Both the position numbers and the translations under genes were made by a program. A stretch of DNA of 64,000 nt, from positions 1 through 64,000 of the forward strand of contig JAUCBJ010008162.1 of the NCBI GenBank assembly GCA_032718475.1. The letters run 5' to 3'. This document shows, one piece after another, positions 1-10,650 of the stretch; the first letter of the stretch is position 1, and every line of letters starts with the position of its first letter. This stretch comes from Nemertoderma westbladi (taxonomy: Eukaryota > Xenacoelomorpha > Nemertodermatida > Nemertodermatidae). Below the pieces are notes generated by a model. That model made no database searches and was not told the origin of the DNA. It saw only the letters and a list, made by a program, of their open reading frames with translations.

Positions 1-1
1 G

Positions 2-2062
2 TTCCTCCTGTTTGTACGCTTCCGCCGCTCCAGTACGGAATATTTCCCGTTCCGTCGACTCCGAGTCACTGGATGAATCGCTGTCGTCCGGATAAGGTGG
101 TTGGCGGGTTCGCGTCCGGCGTATTATTCTGGGTCTCGTCCGTTGTGGTCCGGAATCTACGGCTCTCCGTTGTTCGGTAGGCTCGCAAGCCTTCCACGAA
201 GTCGTAGGTCTCGCTATACGTTGTCCGATCCCGTGGGTACTACCCACATCCATCCTCCTCCGTAGTTCGGTAGGCTCGCAAGCCTTCCGCGAAGTCGTAG
301 GTTGCGTCGAACATTGTGTCAACGGTCGAGTGAAATAGTCGGGTTTCGTAGTCGGTCTGTAAATAACTGGATTTGCACAGCACGTCACAGGTTTAACTTG
401 TAATGGTTTACTCACCTGTTTAATGGTCATAAACGCAGGTTCCTCTCTTCCTACAAGTAGACTACGACTTACTGTAGGTGGACTAGTTATGTTACCTGCT
501 AAAATTGGCGATGAAGTCGCCCTAGGTTGCGGTAATTCCGTCACAACAAACCTGTTGCCTTGCGTCGAACGCACAGGCGTTATTTCCTTAGGTTTCGTAA
601 CGAAGACCGGTTTTATCGGAGTCGTGGGTTTGAGCATAGGAATAACTTGGGGAAAACGTTTACAGTAATCCTCGACGAACTCCTCTCCTCGATCTATCGC
701 TCCCACGCTTCCTTCCTCGATCCGCTTCTGTATTCCGCGATATCGAGCTTCCATACGATCCAGGGCAGACAAGTCGTGTCCAGTCCGCGATCTCATGGAT
801 CTATCTCTCGCGTCGAGTTCGAGGTCCGCTTGCGCGTTCGCTGTCTCGCGCGATCTACGATTTAATTCGAACTGTAGTTGCATCTCCCTTTCGCGTCGAT
901 CTGCGTCCTGTTGTTGTGCCGCTAATTCCGCTTCCTGTATAGCTAATCGAGCGTTTATTTGCCGCGCCTCCAACTTGGCACGAGCGTCTGATGCTGCTTT
1001 CTTCCGTGCTAACTCGTCCGCTGCTGCCGCCGCGGCCGCTTCTCGCGCTAAGTCCTCCTCCAGTCTGCGCATTTCTGATGCTTCGAATTCAGCTTGCGCC
1101 TTGAGTTGTGCAATTCTTGCCTCGTCTTCTCTACGTTGTTTCTCTCCTTCGATGGCGATCTGTGCCATCTGGTGTCGCGCTTCTTCCTCGGCGACTTGTT
1201 GTCGGCGTGCAACCTCCTGTTGTTGTCGAGTAATTCCAGACGCTGTTTTACTAACGTCGCCAACGTTGCCAACGTCGCTCCGTACGCTAACGAACGATCT
1301 ATCCAGTGGTGGATGTTGGTAGGCTCGCGAGCCTTCCGTAGTGAGAACTTCCGTCGTCCCTCGCGGTTCGACTTCCGGTTCGTCGATCGGTACGCCGCAT
1401 CTACGAAGAAAATTGGTCAGCGTTTCCAACCTTCCGTCCAGGCAGTAGAGTTCTTCTTCCTCTTCGGGTTGTAACAACGCGTCCGAAACTGACTCACCTA
1501 GCAGTTGGTCGAACTGCTCCTGTTGAGCCAAGCTTATTACCGACTTAAATTGGATAAGGCTTTCTCTCGCACTTACCAATTTATCTACTATCTTTACCTG
1601 AGTAAAGTTGTCGCCACGCAACTCTGCAAGTTCGTGCAAACCTTTAAGTTTATCTACGGAGGCATGTACCCTACTTTCTATCCTTACCTGTAAGGTGTAG
1701 AACTCGTATCTTGACATCGGGGCGGTTAACTCGCGTAAAACGCGAAAACCTTCTCCGAGGTTCCGAGTAATCTGGGCCATGTGTCCTCCTATACTTCTAA
1801 TAACGTTCTCCTGGCTTCCAGTCGAACTTACCATGTCCGGTTCCCGCGATCTAGTCTGCGGGACGGTAAGGAAATCTTCGATTCTGCCGTCGCCACGCGT
1901 TGCGGTTTCCGGTATTTCCGTTCGGGGTACCGGTGACGCAAGCGGTGTGACATCGGTGGAATCTCGGGTTCTCCTTCTCGGTTCGTCTACTGTCGATCTG
2001 TCCGGGTCGCACGAGTCATAGTCGGTAGGTGGGTATCTCGTCGAATAGGGTGTGTCACTCAT
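2..2062 (-). CDS. BEL-C Gag-like protein, N-terminal part, continues beyond the window
   Basis: I translated this minus-strand frame by hand from the ATG at 2062-2060 down to base 2 and found no stop in about 687 codons, so it is cut only by the window edge. The protein starts MSDTPYSTRYPP. It has a helical segment at about residues 95-200, then a long Ala/Glu/Arg/Gln coiled coil at about 270-430 (for example RQQQEVARRQQ and EEDLAREAAAA), then a Pro/Thr/Arg-rich tail with a repeated KACEPTE motif. This head-plus-coiled-coil order matches the N-terminus of the intact BEL-A Gag-Pol in this window, so I infer the start of a BEL/Pao Gag. Capsid, protease and RT would lie left of base 1. The coding DNA holds three copies of a short hairpin. 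A coiled-coil host protein is possible but less likely, given the promoter-like leader behind it. Confidence 0.7.
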   Translation of the reverse strand, partial: MSDTPYSTRYPPTDYDSCDPDRSTVDEPRRRTRDSTDVTPLASPVPRTEIPETATRGDGRIEDFLTVPQTRSREPDMVSSTGSQENVIRSIGGHMAQITRNLGEGFRVLRELTAPMSRYEFYTLQVRIESRVHASVDKLKGLHELAELRGDNFTQVKIVDKLVSARESLIQFKSVISLAQQEQFDQLLGESVSDALLQPEEEEELYCLDGRLETLTNFLRRCGVPIDEPEVEPRGTTEVLTTEGSRAYQHPPLDRSFVSVRSDVGNVGDVSKTASGITRQQQEVARRQQVAEEEARHQMAQIAIEGEKQRREDEARIAQLKAQAEFEASEMRRLEEDLAREAAAAAAADELARKKAASDARAKLEARQINARLAIQEAELAAQQQDADRREREMQLQFELNRRSRETANAQADLELDARDRSMRSRTGHDLSALDRMEARYRGIQKRIEEGSVGAIDRGEEFVEDYCKRFPQVIPMLKPTTPIKPVFVTKPKEITPVRSTQGNRFVVTELPQPRATSSPILAGNITSPPTVSRSLLVGREEPAFMTIKQVSKPLQVKPVTCCANPVIYRPTTKPDYFTRPLTQCSTQPTTSRKACEPTELRRRMDVGSTHGIGQRIARPTTSWKACEPTEQRRAVDSGPQRTRPRIIRRTRTRQPPYPDDSDSSSDSESTEREIFRTGAAEAYKQEE
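179..1334 (-). repeat. Three short hairpin copies inside BEL-C gag
   Basis: On the coding (minus) strand AGGCTTGCGAGCCT occurs at 192-179 and 285-272, and the perfect palindrome AGGCTCGCGAGCCT at 1334-1321. Each folds as a 5-bp stem with a UGCG or CGCG loop; UGCG is of the stable UNCG class. The two left copies sit in a near-identical 40-nt block (about 166-207 and 259-301). Confidence 0.6.
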
Positions 2063-4857
2063 GTCTTATTATATACGTCAAGTACTGAAGTACGGGTAAT
2101 AAAATGTCAAGTGTCTGAATGTTGAAGTGTCAAACTTACCTAACCGGTACAAATAAATCAACAAGTCAGAATGTCGAAATGTCAAAATGTCGAAATGTAC
2201 AAATGTCAAACTTACCTTGATATATATATATATCATATATATATCCTAACCGGTACGAATAAAACTAACAAAGTATATAATAAAATAAGTAGTAATCTAG
2301 CCTACCGGCTAAATTTGTACGAATAAGTGAGATAACGGTATACGTTAACAAAATGTAGATCAACAAGTAAAACAATAGGCCAAACAGCAACGTCTAACGG
2401 GAAAATATGTACCAACAACACTACTAATAGACAGTGAAACCCACAAATTTTGAGTACTACTGTGCTTTCTTAAGTTTGAACGACGCGAGTCGTAAAACTT
2501 ACGTTCCTTTGATCTTCCAGTCGTACAAATTCCCAAATACAAACCGGACGTGGGTCTTTCCGTTTTTCGGCGGCGCGGACGAATTTATTGTCTCCCAAAC
2601 TTTGCGAAAAGCGGTCTAATCCTCGAAGCGGTCCAGAAATGAGTCCTTGAGTCCTGAAAAGGTCGAAGGTGAGAGTTTTACTTCTACGCTTACGAAAAAT
2701 CTTCCTAGGTACCGATACAAATTGGTCTTTAAACCCTATGTACCTTTTCAAGTACCGAAAAGTAACACCGCACACACACGGCGTAAAACAAAGTGCTACA
2801 AACTAACCGTTAGCTAGTCAAAGATTAAATACGAAAGTACTAGCTACCCTAAAAGCCTACTGAAGCAGGGGACGTTCTAAATTACTAAATTTACTAACCT
2901 TAATTTTTAAATATCTCCTACTTACAATAGCTAACAAATATTTATCTATATCTCACTTTAAATGCGCACGCACTTTCGGTCGAGATATTTAATAAATACT
3001 TCCTACTGTAAGGTAGGAATATTTACACTACGATAGAAGTACTATACACTAATTTCAGAATTTGTATAATATACTTCCTACTGTAAGGGTCCAGTAGTAT
3101 ACCGCTTACCAGATCCTAGTAACGATGTATCTTACTATGAGACTCTAGTAATGTATACGGGCTTGTACAGTATCTGACAACAAATCCCAGTCCAGGATAT
3201 CTAAACAAACAGATATAGTACACAAACGACTACTGGCGAGGAACAGAGCCTTGTATCTATTCTATGTACGTGAGCGGGTCGAATGCCTACGTACTAGACA
3301 GAAGGATACCTGTCCTCTAACCGGTGAGGCAGATGTACAGTTACCGTAACAGACCAAACTCACGGGAAAACAATCCCCGCGCAGCGAATCCTAACTATCA
3401 CTGACAGTCCTAAATACAGTAACTTGCCGCGGTGTGATTTATATGGTTTATATACGAGCTAGTGGGTTAACAGACCTAGCGTAACAACACTGACAGTCCT
3501 AAATCAGTCGACAAGGGGTCGTGCCTAAATGTAACAATAACTGATCCCCCTGTACGAAATCAGTCTAAAAGGTCAGGCCTAAATGTAACAATACCGTTGT
3601 CCAGACAAACAACAGTTTAATAACGAAAGTGAAATACTCCTTATTGTGCCGCAACTAAATCAGATCCTAATTTTACAAATACAGATAATTTCCACCTAAC
3701 GTAATGTATAGTACGCTATAGCTAGTAGAACTTTAAGGGCGATATGTTTTAGGGCGTGTGTGTGTGGGTGTGTTACAAATAAAACAATTTCGAGTAATTC
3801 CTTTTACTAGGTTTTAGTGATTTTCTGACTAAAATGATACCGTGCGCTAGCTACTAAAATAAACTAGTCGCGTTTGTAGAACTTTATACTCACGAATGAC
3901 GTCAAAGCTCTCTCCTTCCTATCCACAACCCAATGGGCAACCACAGTGTTAGTAACTACACCCATGATCGGCACTAATACCAGATTCTGGTTGTAAGATA
4001 AGAATAGGGGTTAATCGCTACCGTACGTTAGCTGATCTGGTATACTAATTTAATTCTAGAACTTTGTTGCTGCGGTAGTTAGCAGCAATACCTATCAGTA
4101 CGTGGCAAGGCGCGGTAGGATATTAATAAACCTCCCTAGGCCAAGCAGTGTGCCGGTAGCAGAAATACTCCTTGCCTGATCAAATAGCTAACTCCAGACA
4201 AGGGGGGGGGGGGGGGTACTAATGTACGTTCTACAAAGCGAACCGGTACCAAACAGTCAGTGCTATGAATCACTAAATTATGGAACGTATGCTGTCCGTG
4301 CCTAATGTGTACTCGCGTACTGACGAATGGCAATAGTTCGCACCTGTAGGAAGTACAGGTTAACCCAGGGGTTCGTAGGACTGACAAGAAGGGGGGGGGG
4401 TGTCTGGATATAATTATTTGATCCTAAATTTGCGGCGTCCAGTACGGTGTCACGCTTACCCTGATCTATAGGTCTTACGGCGGGCAAGGGCGTCGAACAA
4501 AGTCTTACCTTCTCACAAAGCGGGCGCTGCATAGCAAGTGGAGTATTTCGAAGGGGCAAAGGGGGTGCGCGGTCGATCCAATGTGGGCGCTAGCGTGTTG
4601 TGGACATCCCTTCCCTGCGTTGCTTACGGCCTAACGGTCTAGGCTGCCATCTCCCTGGTGTTCGGCTGTCCCGAAGTCGGACCAAAAGAAAACATGTCAG
4701 GAAATTGCAGTATATTTACAGTTTTACAAAGGATTTATCAAAACGAAGTTTCAACAAGAAACCGAATAAACTAAATTTTACAAGAATAAGAGAGTGTAAC
4801 ACAAGGTATAAGGTTTGGTACTGAGGTGATAACAAGTGATAACCGAAGGCAAACCGG
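2063..4857 (-). other. BEL-C 5' leader / LTR sequence, non-coding
   Basis: No convincing gene was seen in these 2.8 kb. They lie between the BEL-C start codon and a promoter-like cluster, so they are probably LTR plus untranslated leader. They contain a TA microsatellite (about 2219-2247), short direct repeats (the ACTTCCTACTGTAAGG block near 2998 and 3068; CACTGACAGTCCTAAAT near 3400 and 3490; GCCTAAATGTAACAATA near 3523 and 3580), a 16-base poly-G run at 4201-4216 and a poly-G run near 4391. The exact LTR boundary is unknown because the 3' LTR is outside the window. Confidence 0.4.
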
Positions 4858-5105
4858 CCTTTTTATACTAGAAATTGCACATGGAAACTAAACAGAATTT
4901 TCCACAGCTTCACCATTGAGCAATGAAGTGCTTCGTGCCCTATGATTGGCCCAGCTCATCGTTCAACGCAGTCCGGCCCTGACACTAAATCTGGGACATG
5001 GAATCCTAACAGAATTTTCCACTGCCTCACATTTGAGCAATAAGATAATTTATGCCCTATGATTGGCCTGGCTCATTATTCGCTACGCTGTACGCTTCTC
5101 ATTGG
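4858..5105 (-). promoter_or_regulatory. Predicted BEL-C promoter: TATA box with three CCAAT boxes
   Basis: On the minus strand TATAAAAA lies at 4867-4860. CCAAT (in GGCCAATCAT or GGCCAATGAG context) lies at 4949-4945, 5066-5062 and 5105-5101, about 80, 200 and 235 bases upstream of the TATA box. The first two CCAAT boxes are in a roughly 105-bp imperfect tandem duplication (about 4873-4970 and 4985-5085). This is a standard RNA polymerase II arrangement and would fire into the BEL-C leader. Confidence 0.5.
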
Positions 5106-5155
5106 CCTACCAATTAGCACCACACGAAAATAAATGGCCCCAAAATACAAATTTC

Positions 5156-5224
5156 CCGACTGGGATTCGAACTCGTAACCTACGTAATGTAACCAACGCC
5201 TTAACCATCTGACCACTACGCCAC
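5156..5224 (-). repeat. tRNA-derived (SINE-like) fragment
   Basis: The minus strand reads as a tRNA-like head: an A-box-like stretch (GTGGTCAGATGGTTAAGGCG) and a B-box GAGTTCGAATCCC about 25 bases further on. It resembles a Leu/Ser-type tRNA start but the acceptor stem does not close, so a pol III SINE relic is more likely than a working tRNA. Confidence 0.5.
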
Positions 5225-5365
5225 GAGAGTACCTAAGGGTTTTATGTGTACAAATATGAATAGGCATATTACATTACTGTAACTTAATCAAAATACGTCG
5301 GATTTTCAAAAGTTTTTACGCTAAAGTTAAACTACAAATGCTACCTTATAGTGAAATAATTCATC

Positions 5366-5702
5366 AGTGTAATATTTACGTGTAAACTGTTTTTCCGTTA
5401 TGTTGTGTTGTCGGTGGGCAAGTATACATGTGACTTGTTTAATGTTTATATTACAAGTAGGACGTTATGTTGAATCTATTGCGTGGTAAGCGCATGGTTC
5501 ACTCGTACTTAACACATTATAGTATTACTAGATTATAGTTACAAGTTGGTGAATAATATTGCAGTATTGCGGACACATACACTCGCACTAAATGAACCGA
5601 ATCTATTACAGACAGGTTACAGTCAGCACTTACCGGGTATAAAGCAAAGTGGTGTGATCCTGGGTCTTGTATATTCATGAACAATATAATGCAATAATAA
5701 CT
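5366..5702. repeat. LTR-like repeat, copy 1, left part
   Basis: Nearly identical to 37591-37930. The unit begins TGTAATATTT at 5368 and its other end (7793) is GGTTACA, so the whole unit has TG...CA ends with a TGTAA/TTACA inverted pair, as in an LTR of about 810 bp. This copy is split after 5702 by a 1.6-kb insertion. No target duplication flanks it. Confidence 0.55.
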
Positions 5703-7312
5703 AGAGAGCCAGCAAGCTGGCTGGAAGGAGCCCGGGGGGAAGAATCCTAGCCAATACTAAACTAAACAATTGTCTAAATGGTGTGATGATACATAGCTGA
5801 CTTTGTGGCTTGCCCCACATAATAAAAAATGAAACTTTGCTGCCACTAACAACCGAATATTTATAAGAAAATGCCCATGATTCACAACCAGATAAATAAC
5901 AAGTTAGATTTACCAGTACAGGTACGGTTACCTTTCTTTTTGAAAACCATTAGATTTAACAATTAATAGAAGTCTAGGTCGCGGCGAAAAATAATAACGC
6001 AAATTAAACAACCATACAATCGGCCTACACACTTTTTTATTATTCGAAATAAATTCGCTAACAGAAAATATCTAAACTAATTTATTTATTTACTAATTAA
6101 TCTAAACGAGAAGGTGAACAATTGTTTCTACACAATTAATTATGACGACTTTTATGGGATATGTAATATTTACTGTTCAATAATAATTTACAATCTCCCA
6201 TTCCAACACATTCCCAGAGAGTAATAATATCATCAATATAACAAACTAAGTGGATTATAATTCGATTTCTTCAGCCAAGTCCGATAGCTATTTTTCTGAA
6301 ATTTATATTGCTAATTTAATTATTTGGCATATTCTGTTTGTGGCGCAGACTATAATAATAATAACATTGTTGACATACAGTCTTTGAACCTTTCAGTCTT
6401 TCTCAGCAGTACTTTGTGGCTCGTCCCACATAATAAAAACTGAAACTTTGCTATGACAACACACCCGGTTCTTTTAAATTTGCGTGATTTGATTTATGCT
6501 CGCACCACTATTTGTAAGAAATATTAAAACTTATCCAATGTAGTAATGGTATTAAAATATAATTAAATTAATTTACACTATTAATGCTTCAGCTAAAAAA
6601 TCGTTTCAGCTAAAAAATCGTATGTAATAAAAAAAATAAGAATATTTTTAATATGTGTATATGTAATATAGGTATTACTGCTAAGTTAGGCAGTAGGCCA
6701 GAGCGGGCTCCTTAAATACATGCAACTACTGTATTATAGTGTAGGTCAACTATAAAACATTTTGCAATCCACAGTGAGTATCGACTGCAATAGGACACAA
6801 CACACTGCTTTGTGTAACTAAAATTCATTCTCCTGATCCACCCCCTAACATAGCAGAGTGAGTAACCTTATTGTAGATATACCCTTAGGAAGCACTGGGA
6901 GAGCAATCAGCCTATGGGGTAATACATTAGAAACCAACAGCTTATGTGTGAGTAAACATTGACTTTCCTTATAGCCTACTAGTAAAACTTGGCAACCAAT
7001 ACGTTTTACTATGACTGTGTATAACATATTAAGCCATATTTCATCATGAACACCAGCTGTTATTTTACCATTGCTTTTAATTTCGCGACAAAACAATGTC
7101 AAAAAACTAAATATATCGAATACCACACATAGAATCGATCTGAAATTTTGTAACGCGATTATGAACCTCAAAAACAATGTACTTGCAAAATTTCATCAAA
7201 ATCGCCAGGCAGGAAGTGCCTTAACCTAGATAATTATCAGTCAGTCAGTGTCAGTCAATGTAATGTATCCTGAAGATTCTTACAGTAAGTATTCCGCTGT
7301 CAAGCGGGCTCC
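5703..7312. mobile_element. 1.6-kb insertion, probably a non-autonomous DNA transposon, 8-bp target duplication
   Basis: The uninterrupted copy at 37591-38404 shows the empty site. Here TAATAACT is present on both sides of the insert (5695-5702 and 7313-7320), but only once in the empty site near 37923-37930. An 8-bp duplication is typical of hAT-like transposons. The right end, read inward, begins GGAGCCCGCTTGACAGCGG; a diverged relative of that end lies at 37202. The left end begins AGAGAGCCAGCAAGCTGG, and a GGAGCCCG motif appears about 25 bases in, so the termini are imperfect. A 41-bp block starting CTTTGTGGCT is repeated at 5801 and 6412. There is a 110-aa minus-strand frame at 6845-7177 but no recognisable transposase. 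Confidence 0.6.
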
Positions 7313-7794
7313 TAATAACTATAATATGATGATACAATATGGTGATAAGATTTAATGTGCACAGCAAGGTGAAATTTTATAGATTCATGCTGGCTACATG
7401 AACAATAACAGGCCTCAGATGGTAATGGATAAGCCTAGGTAATAGCAGAAGAAACATTGATTATTATACATACAGTGAAGATGGAAACAGTCAATAACGC
7501 GCAGAACACCAGAAAGTATGGCAACCAATAGGAGTTTTAGAACTATGGCAACCGATGCTGGGCAATGGATAAATAAGATCAACGGTGGCACATGGATTGG
7601 ACACAAAATATTATGCGCACAGAAGTTGAATAGTTCTCTGATAAAAATAGAAGATTTCAATATGCAGTTAGCGTGTGCATCAAAACCGTTCCCTAAAATT
7701 ACGTACAAGTTCAACAATCGTTCTATAAATGACACATTATTTAGTTTTGAGATTTGAGAGGTATATACAATCTTTCGGTGACTGTAGGTTACAT
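7313..7794. repeat. LTR-like repeat, copy 1, right part
   Basis: Matches 37923-38404 almost base for base. It ends GGTTACAT at 7794, where BEL-B pol sequence starts abruptly. Open frames on both strands (106 aa minus at 7415-7735, 79 aa plus at 7518-7757) are identical in the two copies. That is expected from recent duplication, so they are not called as genes. Confidence 0.55.
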
Positions 7795-9185
7795 GGTCGA
7801 TTCTGGCCTCTTGTCCTCTATCGCCTTGATAAATTCTTCCGAACTGGATTGGAATTTGGTCAGGTTAAAGCCGGATCCTTTCAGGATGTCGCGAACCTCG
7901 TGTCCAGTATCTCCTTAACCGTATTTCCAGACTCCATTCCGTCGTCTACGTAGAAGCCGCGTCGAATCATATCGACGGCCCTAGTGCTGTATCTATCTTC
8001 CTTCCCCTTCACTGTATCTCTGACTGCCATAGTCGTCGTAAATGAAGACGACTTGGCTCCCATGTTTTGAACTACCATCTTATATGCCGGTATTATCGAC
8101 GGTTCTTCCTCGCCGTTATACCATAAGAAGCGCTGACTGTCGCTATCTTCCTCCGTTACACGGACTTGGTTGAACATGCCTTCTATGTCACACGTGAAGG
8201 CGTGTTTCCCATTCCTAAATCTAAGTAGCACCTCTATGCCCGAGTTGTATATGTTTGGGCCTTCTAACAGGTAGTCATTTAAGCATTTTCTGTCGGTCTT
8301 TGCCGATGCATCGACTACCATCCGTAGTTTACCTTTCTTTGGGTCTAAAGCCACGTGGAGTGGCAGGTAATATGTCCTGTCCGTGTTCGGCTCGTCGACC
8401 GGTAACTCCACGGCCCATCCTTTCTCGACGTACTTCTTAATCGTTCTGTGGATGTACTCATTCTTCTCGGGGCTCCGTTTTAGTGTTTGTTTCAGCTTGC
8501 GGAGTCTCGTGAGTACCATCCCTCTATTATCGGGCAGCGGTATCTTCGGTAGTTTCCATACCATTCCTATAGTATACCGCCCCTCATTGCATGTCATCGA
8601 TTCCTCCACGCTTTGTAAAGCCTGCTTGTCTTCTACCGAGGTCCCGACCCCAGTCTCCTTTAGTCCCTCGAAATCTTGTCTGAGCAGTCTTTTAAGCTGC
8701 TCCTCTGCTCCCTCATCACCCATTTCCTGCATTGTTCCCGCGAACATGCATCCTGATGTCTCCGACATCCTAAATGGTACCTTACTCTTGATTGGGCCAC
8801 TCAGCATCCACCCGAATGGTGTTAATATCGCCACCGGGTCACACTGCTTGTCTTCGCCGAAGACCGTTTGCATTCTTTCGTGGGCCGTTGGGCAATCCAT
8901 TCCTACTATGATGGATACTTTCCTAACAACCACGTCTGGGATTGAGAAGTCAATGTCGTCCAGGAATTTATATTGCTCGACCTCGATGTTTGTTGGCCGC
9001 CTGGCATTGATATTAATTGACTCTATCACTTGGATGGGGTCGATGGTTGCCCCATAGTCGCATCCCGGTGCCACTGCTGCAATTGCGCACCGTCCTGTTC
9101 TCATCTCCAGGATCTCATCTTTGCTAGAGATGGTTGTTACCGCCATTCTGCTTGGCCTCGTTCTCAATCCTATCTCTTCGGCCAC
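7795..9185 (-). pseudogene. BEL-B Pol: protease C-terminal region and reverse transcriptase, truncated
   Basis: Minus-strand frame 9185-7881 gives 434 aa. It holds the BEL/Pao protease tail (SIIVGMDCP), the linker with FGWMLSGP, and the reverse transcriptase: YYLPLHVALDPKKGKLRMVV, the motif-A region FTCDIEGMFNQV, and the catalytic FYVDDG near its end. A frameshift near 7900-7920 ends this frame. Recognisable RT sequence (LTKFQSSSEEF) continues in another frame to about 7795, where it meets the LTR-like repeat. RNase H, integrase and any third ORF are missing. Its direct upstream neighbour is separated only by one in-frame TAG at 9188-9186. Confidence 0.85.
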
Positions 9186-9797
9186 CTATTCCTCGACTAA
9201 TGTGAAGGCAGCTCCACTATCAACCAGCATTAGTGTTGTTACTGATCGATTGCCTTCCCCAATCACTCGCACGGGTACTACTCCAAGTAACACCGTTCCT
9301 CTCTTCTTCGCCCCTACTGTGCTCGTCGCCATCGTCTGGCCTCTCCTCTGACCAAACTTTACCGGCTTCTCCTTGCACTCCCTTGCTCTATGTCCACTCA
9401 TTACACATCGCGAGCAGATTTTGTTGCTCAACGCATAATCTATCTGATCTTGCCTAGGTAGCGCCTGCCAGTACCTGCAGTTCATGGTTTGATGAAGCGC
9501 ATTTGCGTGAAGCTGGCATTTGCTCTTTGGGTCGTAGCCCTCTTTATACAGTGCATTGCGTATCGCAGCTGCGTTTGTACCAAAGTCCCTACTATTCTTA
9601 TTGTTTGGATTCGGCCTACTGGACGTACTGGGGTTGTATTTATTCGTGTTGTTATTGTTCCCCTGTCCGTTCCATGGTGTTGTCTTATCTTCGGCTAGCT
9701 GTGGACTTGCAGTCCTCTGCGTCGCTGCATATGGCAATGATTGCCTGAGCCTCGGTAATGCGTTTTTTATGTATTGTGCTCTGGTTTCGGTCTATGG
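9186..9797 (-). pseudogene. BEL-B Gag-Pol: zinc knuckle and aspartic protease
   Basis: The minus-strand frame contains a nucleocapsid-type zinc region (CQLHANALHQTMNC and CSRCVMSGHRAREC, a CCHC knuckle) followed by an A17-type aspartic protease with the active-site string LVDSGAAFTLV (the DSG form of D-T/S-G). An in-frame amber codon (TAG, 9188-9186) stops it 8 residues after the active site, and the frame then reads straight on into the RT segment. At its start, homology runs a little past the capsid frame's stop (upstream to about 9797) in a shifted frame, so one indel separates it from the capsid segment. Confidence 0.8.
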
Positions 9798-10650
9798 TAA
9801 TCCGTCTTCGGTCCCTTTCCCAGGCTATCTTCGCTATAGACTGGGTCAGTTATTAGTTCAGCCTCGTAGTTTAAGAAGGTTGACATTTCTTCTAAACCCG
9901 GTTCCACACCCTTCTTGTCTCGAGTGGAGAAGGAGATCTTCCTCCACTTGTTGCGCAGCCAGTTTGGTAGTGCCTGTGCTATCGTGGTGATGTTATTGGA
10001 CGCGTTGAGCTCGTATGGCGCGTCTAGCGTCTTCAGCACGATTAGCGCCTTTTCGACTTTGTTAGCGAACGTCTTAATGCTAACGGGATTATCCTGTAGG
10101 CCACCCGATGTTATGCCTCTCAGTGTCTGTCTGATGATCTTGGCCGGGTGCCCGTATTCCCTATCCAGTGCCCGCCATGCTGTCGTGAAGCCGCCCTCTA
10201 TTCCTTGATATTGCCTCACGATGTCGTATGCTGGGCCTCCCGTGTATACTTGCAGATACTTTAGGCACTCCGCCTGCGTCAAGTTTTTCGTAAGTATTTC
10301 GTTACTATACATGCGCCGAAACTGTAGATATTCTTCAGGCCTACTCCTATCGAATTTGAATGGTTCCACGGGTGGTAACTCGATCCTCGTTTTCAACGCA
10401 TCGATCAACGTGGCCATCCCCATCGCCTGCACTTCCAATGGGTTCGATGGATGCTGTATAGTTTCTCCTGTCTGGTGTGGTTCGTCTGTCCTATTTCTTG
10501 ATCTTCTTTGACTTGGGTATGTCATCGGGGGTAGCGGCCCCCTCCATATCTCTGTGTCACACGACCTATTTTCATCCAAGGGTCTCGTTGTTCTCGCTCC
10601 TATCGGGGTATATTGTTGATATTGTGATGGGGGAATGTCACCCTGTCCCC
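9767..10650 (-). pseudogene. BEL-B Gag: capsid (DUF1759-like) domain
   Basis: The minus-strand frame contains a BEL/Pao capsid domain: PPVEPFKFDRSRPEEYLQFR, AWRALDREYGHPAKIIRQTL, LPNWLRNKWRK and LEEMSTFLNYEAE. The same landmarks, in the same order, occur in the intact BEL-A polyprotein. No ATG opens the frame. It reads back without a stop to an 11-base poly-G run on the coding strand (plus-strand C run near 10647-10657), where the upstream gag frame is lost, so the break is a one-base-type homopolymer shift. Confidence 0.8.

Noticed and set aside
7415-7757. Overlapping frames of 106 aa (minus) and 79 aa (plus), identical to frames at 38025-38367
   Set aside because: Identity comes from duplication of the LTR-like repeat; no recognisable domain and both strands are open, so coding is not supported.
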